From: Rhizobiales bacterium NRL2
GTDB taxonomy: Bacteria; Pseudomonadota; Alphaproteobacteria; Minwuiales; Minwuiaceae
Assembly: GCA_001664005.1 (NCBI GenBank)
Contig: CP016093.1
Location: 1,867,001 to 1,931,000 of the forward strand
Reading direction: 5' to 3'
DNA: 64,000 bases
Under the pieces are notes generated by a model, which saw nothing but the letters and a program-made list of their open reading frames with translations, searched no databases and was not told the DNA's origin. The position numbers and the translations under genes were made by a program. Positions 17,427-28,440 of the stretch are shown piece after piece (position 1 is the first letter of the stretch; every line of letters starts with the position of its first letter).

Positions 17427-18893
17427 TTAAGTTGCTGATCTTGAATAAAAATCCATCCAGCCATAGTGGCATGCGCCGGGGGGACCGGTTTCCGGCGCCA
17501 GGATGCGGTCGCCGCTGATGAAGCGTATGCCTGCAGCGGCAGCCGACAGCACGAGACTGGTCGTATCAAGGCCCATCACATAGGAGTTGAACTCGTGGGA
17601 TCGGCATGACCTGGCGAATTGCTCGAAGGTGCGGACCATGTCTTCCTCACGTCGGCGGTCCCCATGGATGTCGAGGCCGACTGCGTGCACCCGTTTCGGA
17701 AAGAGGGAATTCGTGATCGGCACCTGATACCCGATCCGCAGGAAAATCGCCCTGCATTCGGGCCGAAGCACGTCCACCATGTTCTGGAGCTTCGCGCCGT
17801 TCACGCCGGGCGGTATGTCCGAAATGACGATGCAGAGCCGCTCGTGCCGGGCGCCCTCTATGGCCCTCACAGCGTTCAGGTAGCGGCTCAATCGCCAGCT
17901 TGTCGCCAGGGCCCTGAAACTGACGGGAACCGCAATCATTCCGGCCTGTCCGGCAGTCACGAACTCGTCTATCCGCGCCACGCCATGCTCGAGGAGCTTC
18001 AGACACAGTTCGAGCATGAGCTTGTCGAAATTGAGGGCTTCCTCGATCGCAGGAAAGCCCCGGTATTTCCTGCCACCGATCACGCGGAACGGTTCCGCCG
18101 AAAACACGCTCAGGACTTCGCTCTTGACGTCCCACGTAGCAGTGAAGTGAACATCGAACTCCGACAATTCGAGAGGGCGGGCGGTAAAGGGCGCTTCCGG
18201 CTGCTCTGCAGGTTCCTCGTAGATCAGAACCGATGACGTCCCTGCGTTCGATTTCCTATGGCTTCGTGGAATGCGACCGAGTTGAGGCCCGGCATCTGCA
18301 GACCGAGGCAGCTCCAGCGGCTGAACGCTCTGGTTGTCGACGAACAGCAGTCGGCCTTCTTCTGCCCCGTGTAGCCCGAATATCCGGATGTCATCGGCGC
18401 CAGTTTCGCCAAGCAGGGGCGCAGCCGCTCTCCTGCATGGGATCGCCCAACGCATGCCGCGGTTCGAATCGCGTTCCGTCGAGATGATCATGATGCACTC
18501 GGGCGCGATCTCGAGAATCAGGTCCTGGGGCGTTGCGACCTTCCGGATTTCGCTCAGCACGCGCTTCGACAGGCGTTCTGCAATACGCTGCCGCTGGCGG
18601 CTGCTTTCGATGTCGTGCGCGATCAAATGAAGCGACACGAGGATGATGCGATCCGCAAAGACGTCGGGCCTCGCGAGGATCTCGCCGGCGATGGCATGAA
18701 ACGTCCGCAACGCCTCGGGGCGACCATCGTCCGGGCGCAGCGCCGCCGAGAGGATGGTCCGGCCATCTTCGCTCAGCCTGACTTGGATCCATTCGTCCTC
18801 GCCGGGGAGCACGAGTTCCAGCTCACGACCGCGCGGCGCACGCGCGGTTGTTGAATCTGCTTTCGCAGGCATTGAGAGCTGGTTTGGCGACAT
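17427..18893 (-). CDS. Degenerate EAL-like (and possibly GGDEF-like) protein upstream of kaiC
   Basis: I do not recognise this 488-residue protein as a named family. The second half (about 250-480) follows the order of EAL-domain elements: FTATWDVKSEVLSVFSAEP like the first strands, MIAVPVSFRALAT in place of VNxS, LCIVISDIPPGV in place of the ExTE strand, HAVGLDIHG in place of KID, and a final AAAAGIRFISGDRI like the usual GxxYxQGYxI ending. None of the catalytic EAL metal-binding motifs is intact. Residues 75-150 vaguely suggest a GGDEF relict without GGDEF. It lacks membrane segments. It is the first gene of the kai operon, about 120 bp upstream of kaiC, so it is probably a c-di-GMP-blind scaffold, sensor or output partner. 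The ATG at 18893 is preceded by AAAGG. Confidence 0.7.
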   Translation of the reverse strand: MSPNQLSMPAKADSTTARAPRGRELELVLPGEDEWIQVRLSEDGRTILSAALRPDDGRPEALRTFHAIAGEILARPDVFADRIILVSLHLIAHDIESSRQRQRIAERLSKRVLSEIRKVATPQDLILEIAPECIMIISTERDSNRGMRWAIPCRRAAAPLLGETGADDIRIFGLHGAEEGRLLFVDNQSVQPLELPRSADAGPQLGRIPRSHRKSNAGTSSVLIYEEPAEQPEAPFTARPLELSEFDVHFTATWDVKSEVLSVFSAEPFRVIGGRKYRGFPAIEEALNFDKLMLELCLKLLEHGVARIDEFVTAGQAGMIAVPVSFRALATSWRLSRYLNAVRAIEGARHERLCIVISDIPPGVNGAKLQNMVDVLRPECRAIFLRIGYQVPITNSLFPKRVHAVGLDIHGDRRREEDMVRTFEQFARSCRSHEFNSYVMGLDTTSLVLSAAAAGIRFISGDRILAPETGPPGACHYGWMDFYSRSAT

Positions 18894-19684
18894 TGAGCCT
18901 TTCTGGCTGATCGCCGTGAAGGAGAGGTTAATGCTGGCCGCTCGATTGAGCCTCCCACATCCGTCCCGCTTCCGCGTTCATTTGTCCCGGTTCAGGCAAC
19001 ACCTGTCCCGCATCCTGCGGTCCACAGCTACCAGACAGGTGGCTCAGGATCGCGCTGCCCAATCCTGGGCGTCGGAAGCGGACGCCACCTCTCCGGGAAC
19101 CCCGGAATCCTGCCAGCTCACGCGGGGCGCGGACCGACCTCTGACACCGGCGCCGCTCCGGGCCCGCCCGTGCACGGCATCATCGATCGCGCCAGTCCGA
19201 ATTGTCGTTGAGCCGCAGAAAGAGCGGGGTTCCCTGATCAATTCGCTGCTCCCGGAAACAGCGTTCCCTGCAGGCATTTGCGAATTCCCTGCAGATGGAT
19301 TCCGGCTCCCTGTTCCGGGACTTGAATTTCCTGTTCCTGATCACAGGGAATTTGCCCGAAAAGAAACAGGATTCCAGGGGGTTACGGCAACCAAATGCGC
19401 CCCACCAGGCCCGAAAAAGACGAAAATTCCCTGTTCTTCCCTGTAAACAGGGACCCACGTTGCAAGAGACCGGTTCGACCGAGACTGCGGACACCACCAT
19501 TTTTCGACTGTGCGCCATTCCCTGTGGCAACCCTCTACCCGCATGGCCGGGGCTGCGGCCCATTCGGTCGCGGCCCGGTTGCGGACGACCCGCCTCGCCA
19601 ATACCTCAAGGTCAGACCGGCCGGACGTCGGGCCCAGGGCCCGGCGCCGCCGCACCGGAACGCGACAGGTACAAGGAAAACAAG
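18894..19684. other. Intergenic region, 791 bp, holding a TCCCTG repeat cluster
   Basis: This separates the leftward kai operon from the rightward BaeRF-type gene. The kai-proximal part (18894-19200) should hold the operon promoter; I see no clear -10/-35. The middle (19230-19524) contains the TCCCTG repeats described separately. A plus-strand frame runs through the repeats into the BaeRF gene, but its sequence there looks non-coding and the gene has its own ATG with AAGGAA upstream. Confidence 0.7.
19230..19524. repeat. Cluster of TCCCTG / CAGGGA short repeats
   Basis: Nine copies of the hexamer lie within 295 bp: seven as TCCCTG (from 19231, 19265, 19286, 19307, 19428, 19438 and 19519) and two as CAGGGA (19344, 19448). 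Most are preceded by T or AAT. One pair forms a perfect dyad, TCCCTGT-AA-ACAGGGA, at 19438-19453. Degenerate TTCCTG copies lie between. The segment is less GC-rich than its surroundings and has no credible coding potential. From memory, similar TTCCCTGTT-rich stretches occur between genes in other alphaproteobacteria, which suggests a dispersed intergenic repeat family; that recollection needs a search. Confidence 0.7.
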
Positions 19685-20836
19685 ATGATCGACGTTCGGA
19701 ATCTTCTCGAAAGGCCCGCCACACCGGCGGTTTCGATCTACATGCCGGTGCGCAGCATCGCGCGCGACCCCTACAAGCTGGGCAGTCATCTGAAGGGGCT
19801 TGTCCGGCAGGCGAAGTCGATGGCCGGCGACCGGCACGAGGAGGAGATGTTCGCGCCCCTTGCCGACCTGGCAGGCGATCAGGGGCCGTGGCGCCACGCC
19901 ATGGAAGGTCTGGCGGTATTTCTCGCGCCGGGATTCTCCCGCATCGAATGGCTGGGATTTGATCCGAACAGCTTTGTGGACGTGGGCGACCGCTTCAACC
20001 TGCGGCCGCTGATGCCGATGCTGGAGCCGTCGCAGGGCTTCCTGATCCTGACCATCGATCCGAAGGAGAGCCGTCTCTACCGCGCGGCGCGCTTCGAACA
20101 CACGCCGGAAGAGGACAGGGCTTTCGCCGAGACCCTGGCCGATATCACGCGCAAGACCGAAGTGGAGGCCAATGTCGGCTTTCACCCCACCGGTCCCTCG
20201 CCCACCACCGGCGGCGCGCCGACACCGAAGTACCACAGCCAGGGCGACAGCCCGCCGGACTACAAGCAGGTCGAACTGGACGAGTTCGTCGGCCAGCTCG
20301 CCAAAGCGGTGGACAGCCATCTCTCGGGCGCCAGGGAGCCGCTGGTGCTGGTATCCGACCCCAACCTGCTGGGCATGTGCCGGGAGCACCTGCACTATCC
20401 GCACCTTGTCGAGGAAGGCGTCGCCAAGAACCCTTCCGGCCTGACGCCCGAGGAAATTCACGGCGAAGCCCTGCTCCATGCCCAGCCGGCGCTGGACGCG
20501 GCCCGGGAACAGGCGTTCTCGCGCCTCGAAGAACTGGCGGGCCGGCACGAGGCCAATGCGGCGACCCGCTCGACGGACGTCGTGGCCGCCGCCGAGCACG
20601 CCCGCGTCGACACCGCCTTCGTCGATCCGGCCAGACCGCTCTGGGGCCGGCTGAATCCGCGCGAGGGCGACCTGGACGTCAGCATCTCGGGCGAGAGCGA
20701 ACGCGGTCCCGGCGACATCGATCTTGTCAGCGTCGCTATCGCGAGCACGCTTTCGAATGGCGGACAGGTATTTCTGGCCGCGCGCGGCGACATGCCGCCG
20801 GGCGACGAACCGCTCTGCGCCGTGATGCGCTACTGA
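19685..20836 (+). CDS. BaeRF-type (archaeo-eukaryotic release factor-like) protein
   Basis: A 383-residue cytoplasmic protein resembling the bacterial eRF1-like (BaeRF) families. The N-terminus VSIYMPVRSIARDPYKLGSH matches the family opening; a central FLILTIDPKESRLYRAARFE strand is the eRF1 domain-2-like core; and the C-terminus LSNGGQVFLAARGDMP with a final cysteine-containing strand resembles the Pelota/L7Ae-like end. The family is proposed to act in ribosome rescue or stress, without direct proof known to me. The ATG at 19685 has AAGGAA ten bases upstream; the open frame further upstream crosses repeats and is not counted. It converges with the glycosyltransferase gene, with only 7 bp between stops. 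Confidence 0.8.
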   Translation: MIDVRNLLERPATPAVSIYMPVRSIARDPYKLGSHLKGLVRQAKSMAGDRHEEEMFAPLADLAGDQGPWRHAMEGLAVFLAPGFSRIEWLGFDPNSFVDVGDRFNLRPLMPMLEPSQGFLILTIDPKESRLYRAARFEHTPEEDRAFAETLADITRKTEVEANVGFHPTGPSPTTGGAPTPKYHSQGDSPPDYKQVELDEFVGQLAKAVDSHLSGAREPLVLVSDPNLLGMCREHLHYPHLVEEGVAKNPSGLTPEEIHGEALLHAQPALDAAREQAFSRLEELAGRHEANAATRSTDVVAAAEHARVDTAFVDPARPLWGRLNPREGDLDVSISGESERGPGDIDLVSVAIASTLSNGGQVFLAARGDMPPGDEPLCAVMRY

Positions 20837-20843
20837 ATTCCGG

Positions 20844-23800
20844 TCAGGGGGCGCTGTCGGCAGGCGTTTCGGCGTAGACCCTCAGCGTCGCCCCGGTCAT
20901 CGCCGCCAGGCTGAACGATTCCGGCGCCCAGCGCCCGGCCTCCTCGGCCATGGCCGTCATGCGCCCGCGGTCCGACAGCAGTTCGAACAGCCGCCCGGCG
21001 AGAACCGTCGGGTCGCCGCTGTCGATCAGAATGCCCGTCTTGTCCGCCACCATGGTTTCCTTCGCGCCGCCGACATCCGTCGCGGCCACGGGGACGCCCA
21101 GCAACTGGGCCTCGATGAGCACGTTCGGCAGTCCTTCCATGCGGGATGTCAGCAGCAGCAGCGACATCATCCGCATCCAAGGCTCGATGGGCCGTTTGGC
21201 GCCGGGCAGGTGGATCCGGTCCGCCAGACCGCGCTCGCGCACCAGTCGCAGGAGCTCGGGCCGGAGCGGGCCGTCGCCGATCAGCAGGAAGTGCGCCTCC
21301 GGCAGCCGTCCGGCCAGTTCGATGGCCGTGTCGACGAACAGCTCCGGGCGTTTCTCTTCCGAGAACCGCATGACGCCGCCGATCACAACGGCATCGGCGG
21401 GAATGCCCAGCGCCCGGGCCTCGGCGGGCATCTCCGCGGCGCCTCTGAGTTGCGTGACGTCGAAGCCGTTGTGGATGACCCGGATTGTTCCCTCGGGCAG
21501 GCCGATCCAGTCCTCGTAATCGCGGGCGCCATTGTGGGAGTTGTTGACCATGGTGATCTGCGGCAGCCGCAGCATCTCCCGATAGCCCGGCAGCAGATAG
21601 CGGCGCAGGCGGCGTCGGGCGTCCGGCCGCGTGCTGCGCGTCCCCATCACGATCCTCGGCACGCCGGCCATCAGCGCCGCGAGACCGCCGGCGATGTTGA
21701 TGGTGTCCTGCCAGAGATGGACGACATCCGGCCGCCGGCGCAGGAAAAGCCCGAGCAGAGGCAGGGTGACCGCCTGAATCTCCTGCGGCAGCACCGCGGC
21801 CAGGCGGATGGCTTCGCGATGGGGCAGGGCCTCTCGTCCCAGCGCCCGCACCTGATCGAACAGGTCTTCGCCGGCCAGTTCAAAGATCTCTCCGCCCAGT
21901 TCCCGGATCGACGGCAGGAAGAAATCGCGACGCTGATAGGGATCCAGGGATCGGACCGCAAGCTCCACCGAGTCGAAATCGTGGGCATTCGCCGCCAGGC
22001 CGCGCATGGTGTACATCACCTGGCGTTCCGAGCCGCCGCTGCCCAGGGTGCTGGTCACAAGCATCGCCCGGCCTTCCCGTTCGGGACCGGCGGGCCGCGG
22101 CCATCGCCCGGCGCAGATCGCCCCGTAGACGTCGTCGGGTACCAGCAGGTCGCGGTACTGCTCGGGCGGTGTCCGCGGCCAGTCGCGATAGGTTGCCGCC
22201 ATGACGGTCGCCGCCTGCGCCAGCGCGGCGTTGACCGTGTCGTCGGCCAGCGTCCGCCGCCGCGCCTCGACGGCCTGCTCCCAGACGCGGCCATAGGCGC
22301 CCTGATACAGCTCGAACCGGATCGCCCGGCGGCGGATATCCAGATTGCCCGGTTCCATCGCCACGGCCTGCGCCAGTAGTTCGCGCGCCTCTTCGAAGAT
22401 ATCCGCGAGTTCGGCGAGCCGCGCACTCTCGGCCAGCCCCCGGGCGCTGTCGGTGGCGAGATGTTGGCGCGCGCGTTCCAGTTCGCGGCGGGCTTCGGCG
22501 ATCTTGTCGGCGCTCATCAGGTTCTTGATGCGGCCGGCCCAGAAGGTCGGATTGGCCGGGTAGAGGTCCAGGCCCCGCTGGCAGATCTCCTCCGCCTCGT
22601 CGAGGCGGCCCAGGCGCTCGCTCAACGTGTAGCGGTACTGCAGTCCGCCTTCGTGATCGGGCTCCAGGTGCAGCAGTTCCTGCACCAGATCGTCGAGAAG
22701 CGGAATATCGCCGCCGGCCGCGGAAAGCCGGACGATGTAGCGGAACTGGATGTCGGGATCCCGCGGCCACGCGCTCTTCATCCGCTCCCAGTGGGCCAGC
22801 GCTGCTTCGTGATCGTGCTGCGATTCCAGCGTGCGGCCTAGGCGGACCAGCGAGATCCGGTCGCCGGTGAGGAATTGCATCGCTTCGTCATAGCGCCGTG
22901 CGATTTCGGTCCGGTCGCCGTGACGGTAGGCGATCAGCACGTTGTTGATCGGCCAGTACGGGCTGTCGGGCGCGCGCCGGCGGATTTCCTGGTTCTCGTG
23001 CTCGGCCTCGGCCAGTTCGCCCAGGCGCAGCAGGGCGTTCACCAGCGCTTCGCGGCTGTCCAGGTGGTCGGGGTTCAGTGTCAGGGCTTCACGATAGAAC
23101 GCGACCGTCTCGGCCAGGTCGCCGCGCCGGCCGGCGCAGCGCGCCAGGAATATGCGCGGTTCGAACGGCCGCACACGGTCTTTCGGGGCGTCCAGCAGTT
23201 CGCGCCAGAGCGTCTCGGCGGCTTCCAGTTCCCCGGCACCGTAGAGGAGTCGCGCCATTCGCAGTTTCGCGTCAACCGAGTCCCGGTGATGTTCCAGCGC
23301 GCGTTCCGCCCAGGGCCGGGCGCCCCCGCGGTCTCCTAGAACCACATGGGCGTCCGCGAGCGCGAGCAGCAGCCGCAGGTCGCTTTCGCCGGGGTCGATC
23401 GCGGCGGCGACCTCGCGTAGCCGATCCAGATCGCCACGGGCGCTGCAAATCTGGACCAGAAGCATCCGGATCGCCGGATTGCCGGGATCCGCTGCCAGAG
23501 CAGCCTCTGCAAGCGGCAGCGCAGCGGCGCTGTCGCCGGCGCGCTGCCAGGCATAGGCTGCCTGGATGCGCGGACCGGCGCGCGAGGGCTGCAGTTCGGC
23601 CAGGCGGCCCCAGGCGAGGGCGGCGGTGCGCCACTGCTGCGTACGGTTGGCGGCGAACCCCAGAAGTTCGGCGGCTTCGGCATCGTCGGCGTCGCTCTCG
23701 AACAGCGACAACGCCTCGTCGTAGGCCTCCTGCAGTCGGTCAGCTTCGAACAGCCACCGCGCCTCCACCAGCCGGACTTTGCGTTCCGCGTCGGCGGTCT

Positions 23801-24892
23801 CGTCCTGCGCCTCCGCAATCGTCCCGCTGTCCAGGACTCCGAAGTCGACCTCCGGCCCTGTCGCCGGTTCGGGCGCCGATTCCGCCGGAGGGGCATTCGG
23901 GACTTCCGGCGCCGCACCGGCGCCGGCCTCGATGTCGTTCTCGGGGGCGGGGAACAGATCGGACTGATCCGCTTCCGCATCCAGGCCGGCCGCAGCGGGC
24001 AGGTCCGTGTCTGGCCTTGCGACCGCATCGTCGACGCCGGGGGCAGGTTCGGTGAAGGCCGAGCGCCACTTGCGGATGCGTCCCGCGGTTTCCGGAACGA
24101 TCGTCACCGCCTGCTCGAAGAAGTCGTCGGCGATCTCCGGTTCGCCCCGGCGCAGAGCGATGCGGCCGAGGAACAGCAGTGGCTCCTCCGGGCGCTGCAA
24201 CGGCGTCCGGTCGGTCAGCATGGCCTGCCAGCGCAGACGCGACGCTTCATACTCGCCGAGCCGGTATTCCAGCCGCGCGAGATAAAGGTCGGCGCTGGCC
24301 CGCGTCTCGGTGAAAGCGGAAGCCGCTTCCAGCCATGGCCGGGCGGCCCTGGCGTCGCCCTGCGCCCAGTAATGGCGGCCGGCCTGCAGGTTGAGACGCC
24401 CGGACTGCCGTGCCGCCGCGCGATAGGCGTCGGATTCGATGTGACGGCGAATGGCGTCCGTCTGCTTCAGCCGTTCGAGCAGGCGGATGCGGCGATGAAG
24501 CAGTTCTTCGTGATCGGGATGAGTGTCGAGGGCGAAATCGGCCGCCGCCGCGGCCTGGCCCAGATCGCCCAGATGAGTCAGGGCCTTGACGTACTGGACG
24601 TGGCCGGCGGCATCCGCCGGGTCGAGCGTGGTCAACCGGCCCCAATGCGCTGCCGCCTGGCGCCAGTCGCGTTCGCGGTTGGCCGCGATGCCGGCGCGTC
24701 GGACATCGCGCAATTCGCGGCGTCGACGCTGTTCCGGACCAGGCGCCGTTGCAGGTGCCCGCCCGCCGGTCTGCGGCCCGATCCCCTCTTCCGGCTTCGT
24801 GGCGGTCCCGTTCCCGGCGTCTTCATCGGACGGGCCGCCGGGCGGGCCGGAGAACCATCCCTGAACCCGCCGGATCAGGGTCGCGAACTGGC

Positions 24893-24896
<4 letters not shown>
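20844..24896 (-). CDS. TPR-glycosyltransferase (GT4) fusion protein
   Basis: A 1350-residue protein. The first ~930 residues are a long array of TPR-like helical pairs with an acidic, Ala/Pro-rich linker around 285-355. The last ~410 residues are a GT4 glycosyltransferase: it opens with MLVTSTLGSGGSERQVMYTM, has GVMRFSEEKRPELFVDTAIE as the donor-domain start, and an EX7E motif in SRMEGLPNVLIEAQ (about 1250). It should transfer a sugar to a lipid-linked or polymer acceptor at the cytoplasmic face of the membrane, with the TPR array holding partners. The frame is open 100 codons upstream, but the ATG at 24896 overlaps the amidotransferase stop by four bases (ATGA). It belongs to the surface-polysaccharide locus. 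Confidence 0.88.
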
Positions 24897-26791
<1,895 letters not shown>

Positions 26792-26844
26792 ATTCCCAAG
26801 CTCCGAAACGCCACATGTCGGATGCGCCGCGCGGCGCCCACCGA

Positions 26845-27177
26845 CTATCCTTCGCCGTCGCCGGGCGTCAGCCGCGAATAGATGATCGAGGCCGATTTCA
26901 GGTCCGGGTCCAGTTCCAGGGCCATCCCGGCCGATTCCCGTGCGCGTTCCTTTTGCCCGGCGCGTTCCAGGCATTTGGCGAGCTGCAGATGCGCCAGGGC
27001 GTTGTCAGGCAATTGGTCGGCCTGAGACTCCCAGTAAGGCACTGCTTCCACGAACCGTCCCTCGGCCATCAGCGCCATTCCGATGATCTGTTGCGCGGCG
27101 ATGTTGTCGGGTTCGCGATCCAGATGGGCGGCCGCCAGCGGAAGTACGTCGTCGCGGCCCTCCCGATGGGCCTCCAG
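26845..27177 (-). pseudogene. TPR protein fragment, 5' end removed by the insertion sequence
   Basis: About 110 codons of TPR-type sequence remain (DNIAAQQIIGMALMAEGRFV, NALAHLQLAKCLERAGQKER), ending at the stop at 26845, 53 bp upstream of the amidotransferase gene on the same strand. Going upstream, the reading runs straight into the left end of the insertion sequence at 27178; the only start codons beyond belong to IS DNA. The original N-terminal part is absent from the window. A TPR partner in an exopolysaccharide locus fits the TPR-glycosyltransferase next door. Confidence 0.75.
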
Positions 27178-27205
27178 TGAGCCTCCCCCATTGAATTGGT
27201 CCATC
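27178..27205 (+). repeat. Left terminal inverted repeat of the IS
   Basis: This 28-bp end begins TGAGCCTCCCCC and contains TTGGTCC; it pairs imperfectly with 28414-28440. Confidence 0.8.
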
Positions 27206-27234
27206 CTGATGTTTTGGAACAAGGAGGATCAGAG

Positions 27235-27513
27235 ATGGCAAGGAAGCGTCACAAGCCTGAGGAGATCGTGGGCAAGCTCCGCCAGGCGGACGTCCTGCAC
27301 AGCCAGGGCATGTCGATGGCGGATGCGATCCGGCAGCTGGGTATCAGCGAAGTCACCTTCTACCGATGGCGCAGGGAATATGGCGGGATGAGCGGCGATC
27401 AGCTGCGGCGTCTGAAGGAGCTCGAGAAGGAGAACGAGCGGCTGCGCCGGGCGGTCTCCGACCTGACCCTGGACAAGCAGATTCTGAGTGAAGCTGCGAA
27501 GGGAAACTTCTGA
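27235..27513 (+). CDS. IS3-family transposase OrfA
   Basis: A 92-residue helix-turn-helix protein beginning MARKRHKPEEIVGKLRQADV. The HTH is around residues 25-50 (MADAIRQLGISEVTFYRWRR), followed by a leucine-zipper-like stretch LKELEKENERLRRAVSDLTL that mediates OrfA/OrfAB multimerisation. The ATG at 27235 has an excellent AAGGAGG site at 27221-27227. Its last codons overlap orfB, and the heptamer GGGAAAC lies just before its stop, so most of the protein is probably made as OrfA and a fraction as the OrfAB fusion. Confidence 0.93.
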   Translation: MARKRHKPEEIVGKLRQADVLHSQGMSMADAIRQLGISEVTFYRWRREYGGMSGDQLRRLKELEKENERLRRAVSDLTLDKQILSEAAKGNF

Positions 27514-28406
27514 GCCCCTCGCGCCGCCGACGTTGCATCGATCATGTCCGCCGGCGTCTCCGGATATCGGAGCGCCGGGCCTGCCGGGTTCTCGGCCAGC
27601 ACCGCTCCACGCAGCGCCATCTCCCGCGTGGACGTGATGACGAGGCCCGGCTGGTGGCGGACATGATCGAGCTGGCCCGTCAGTATGGCCGATACGGCTA
27701 TCGCCGGATCGCGGCCTTGCTTCGGGAGGCCGGCTGGCAGATCAACGACAAGCGGGTCGAGCGCCTCTGGCGGCGCGAGGGGTTGAAGGTACCGGCCCGG
27801 CAGCCGAAGAGGCGGCGGCTGTGGCTGGGCGACGGATCCTGCATGCGGCTGCGGGCAGAACGGCCCAACCATGTCTGGTCCTATGACTTCGTCCACCACC
27901 GGACACATGATGGCCGGACCTTCCGGACCTTGAACGTGCTGGACGAGTTCACGCGCGAGAGCCTGGCGATCCGGGTTCGCCGGAAGCTCTCGTCGGTCGA
28001 TGTGATCGACGTCCTGACGGACCTGTTCATTCTCCGCGGTCCACCGGCCTTCGTTCGCTCCGACAATGGCCCCGAGTTCGTCGCCGAGGCCGTGCGGCGC
28101 TGGATATCAGCGGTGGGCGCCAGAACGGCGTTCATCGAGCCGGGCTCACCCTGGGAGAACGGCTTTATCGAGAGCTTCAATGCCCGGTTCCGGGACGAGC
28201 TGCTCGACGGGGAAATCTTCTACACGCTGAAGGAGGCGCAGGTGGTCATCGAACAATGGCGCCGTCACTACAACACGATCCGACCGCACAGCCGTCTCGG
28301 CTACCGACCACCGGCGCCGGAGGTCATCATTCCGCCAGGCTGGCCGTCAGGCTCCGCTCCGCTTCACCAGCCGGCCGGCCTGGCGGCAAAGCCGCCCATG
28401 CACTAA
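27492..28406 (+). CDS. IS3-family transposase OrfB, DDE integrase domain (expressed as OrfAB by -1 frameshift)
   Basis: The frame opens at 27492, inside the end of orfA and in the -1 frame, and runs to the TAA at 28406. An HTH_21-like region (DMIELARQYGRYGYRRIAAL) is followed by the rve catalytic core: first Asp in VWSYDFVHHRTHDGR, second Asp in FVRSDNGPEFVAEAV, and Glu in GSPWENGFIESFNARFRDEL, the complete DDE triad with the 35-residue spacing of IS3 elements. An internal ATG at 27654 lacks a good ribosome site, which supports frameshift expression. The protein looks intact, so the element may be active. Confidence 0.92.
   Translation, partial: SCEGKLLSPSRRRRCIDHVRRRLRISERRACRVLGQHRSTQRHLPRGRDDEARLVADMIELARQYGRYGYRRIAALLREAGWQINDKRVERLWRREGLKVPARQPKRRRLWLGDGSCMRLRAERPNHVWSYDFVHHRTHDGRTFRTLNVLDEFTRESLAIRVRRKLSSVDVIDVLTDLFILRGPPAFVRSDNGPEFVAEAVRRWISAVGARTAFIEPGSPWENGFIESFNARFRDELLDGEIFYTLKEAQVVIEQWRRHYNTIRPHSRLGYRPPAPEVIIPPGWPSGSAPLHQPAGLAAKPPMH
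27501..27507 (+). other. Slippery heptamer G-GGA-AAC for -1 frameshifting
   Basis: In the orfA frame the codons read AAG-GGA-AAC-TTC-TGA; the heptamer G GGA AAC is a canonical X XXY YYZ site in exactly the right phase. A -1 slip leads into the orfB frame two codons before the orfA stop. IS3 elements generally make their active transposase this way. Confidence 0.7.
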
Positions 28407-28413
28407 CATTCCA

Positions 28414-28440
28414 CCCGGACCAATCGCTGGGGGCTGGTCA
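28414..28440 (-). repeat. Right terminal inverted repeat of the IS
   Basis: Read inward from 28440 it begins TGACCAGCCCCC and contains ATTGGTCC; it is the partner of 27178-27205. Confidence 0.8.

Larger units (their letters stand above)
27178..28440 (+). mobile_element. IS3-family (IS407-group-like) insertion sequence, 1263 bp
   Basis: A complete-looking element with imperfect terminal inverted repeats, two overlapping transposase frames (orfA, and orfB in the -1 frame) and a DDE transposase. The ends start TGAGCCTCCCCCATTG on the left and, read inward from the right, TGACCAGCCCCCAGCG; both then share ATTGGTCC. TGAxC ends with C-runs are typical of the IS407 group. The four bases outside each end are CCAG (27174-27177) and GTAT (28441-28444), so there is no target duplication. 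A truncated gene lies on each side. Confidence 0.9.

Noticed and set aside
11836-18893. A true circadian clock
   Set aside because: KaiB and KaiC are present, but KaiA is not, and nothing in the sequence shows a self-sustained rhythm; a timer or metabolic sensor is the safer reading.
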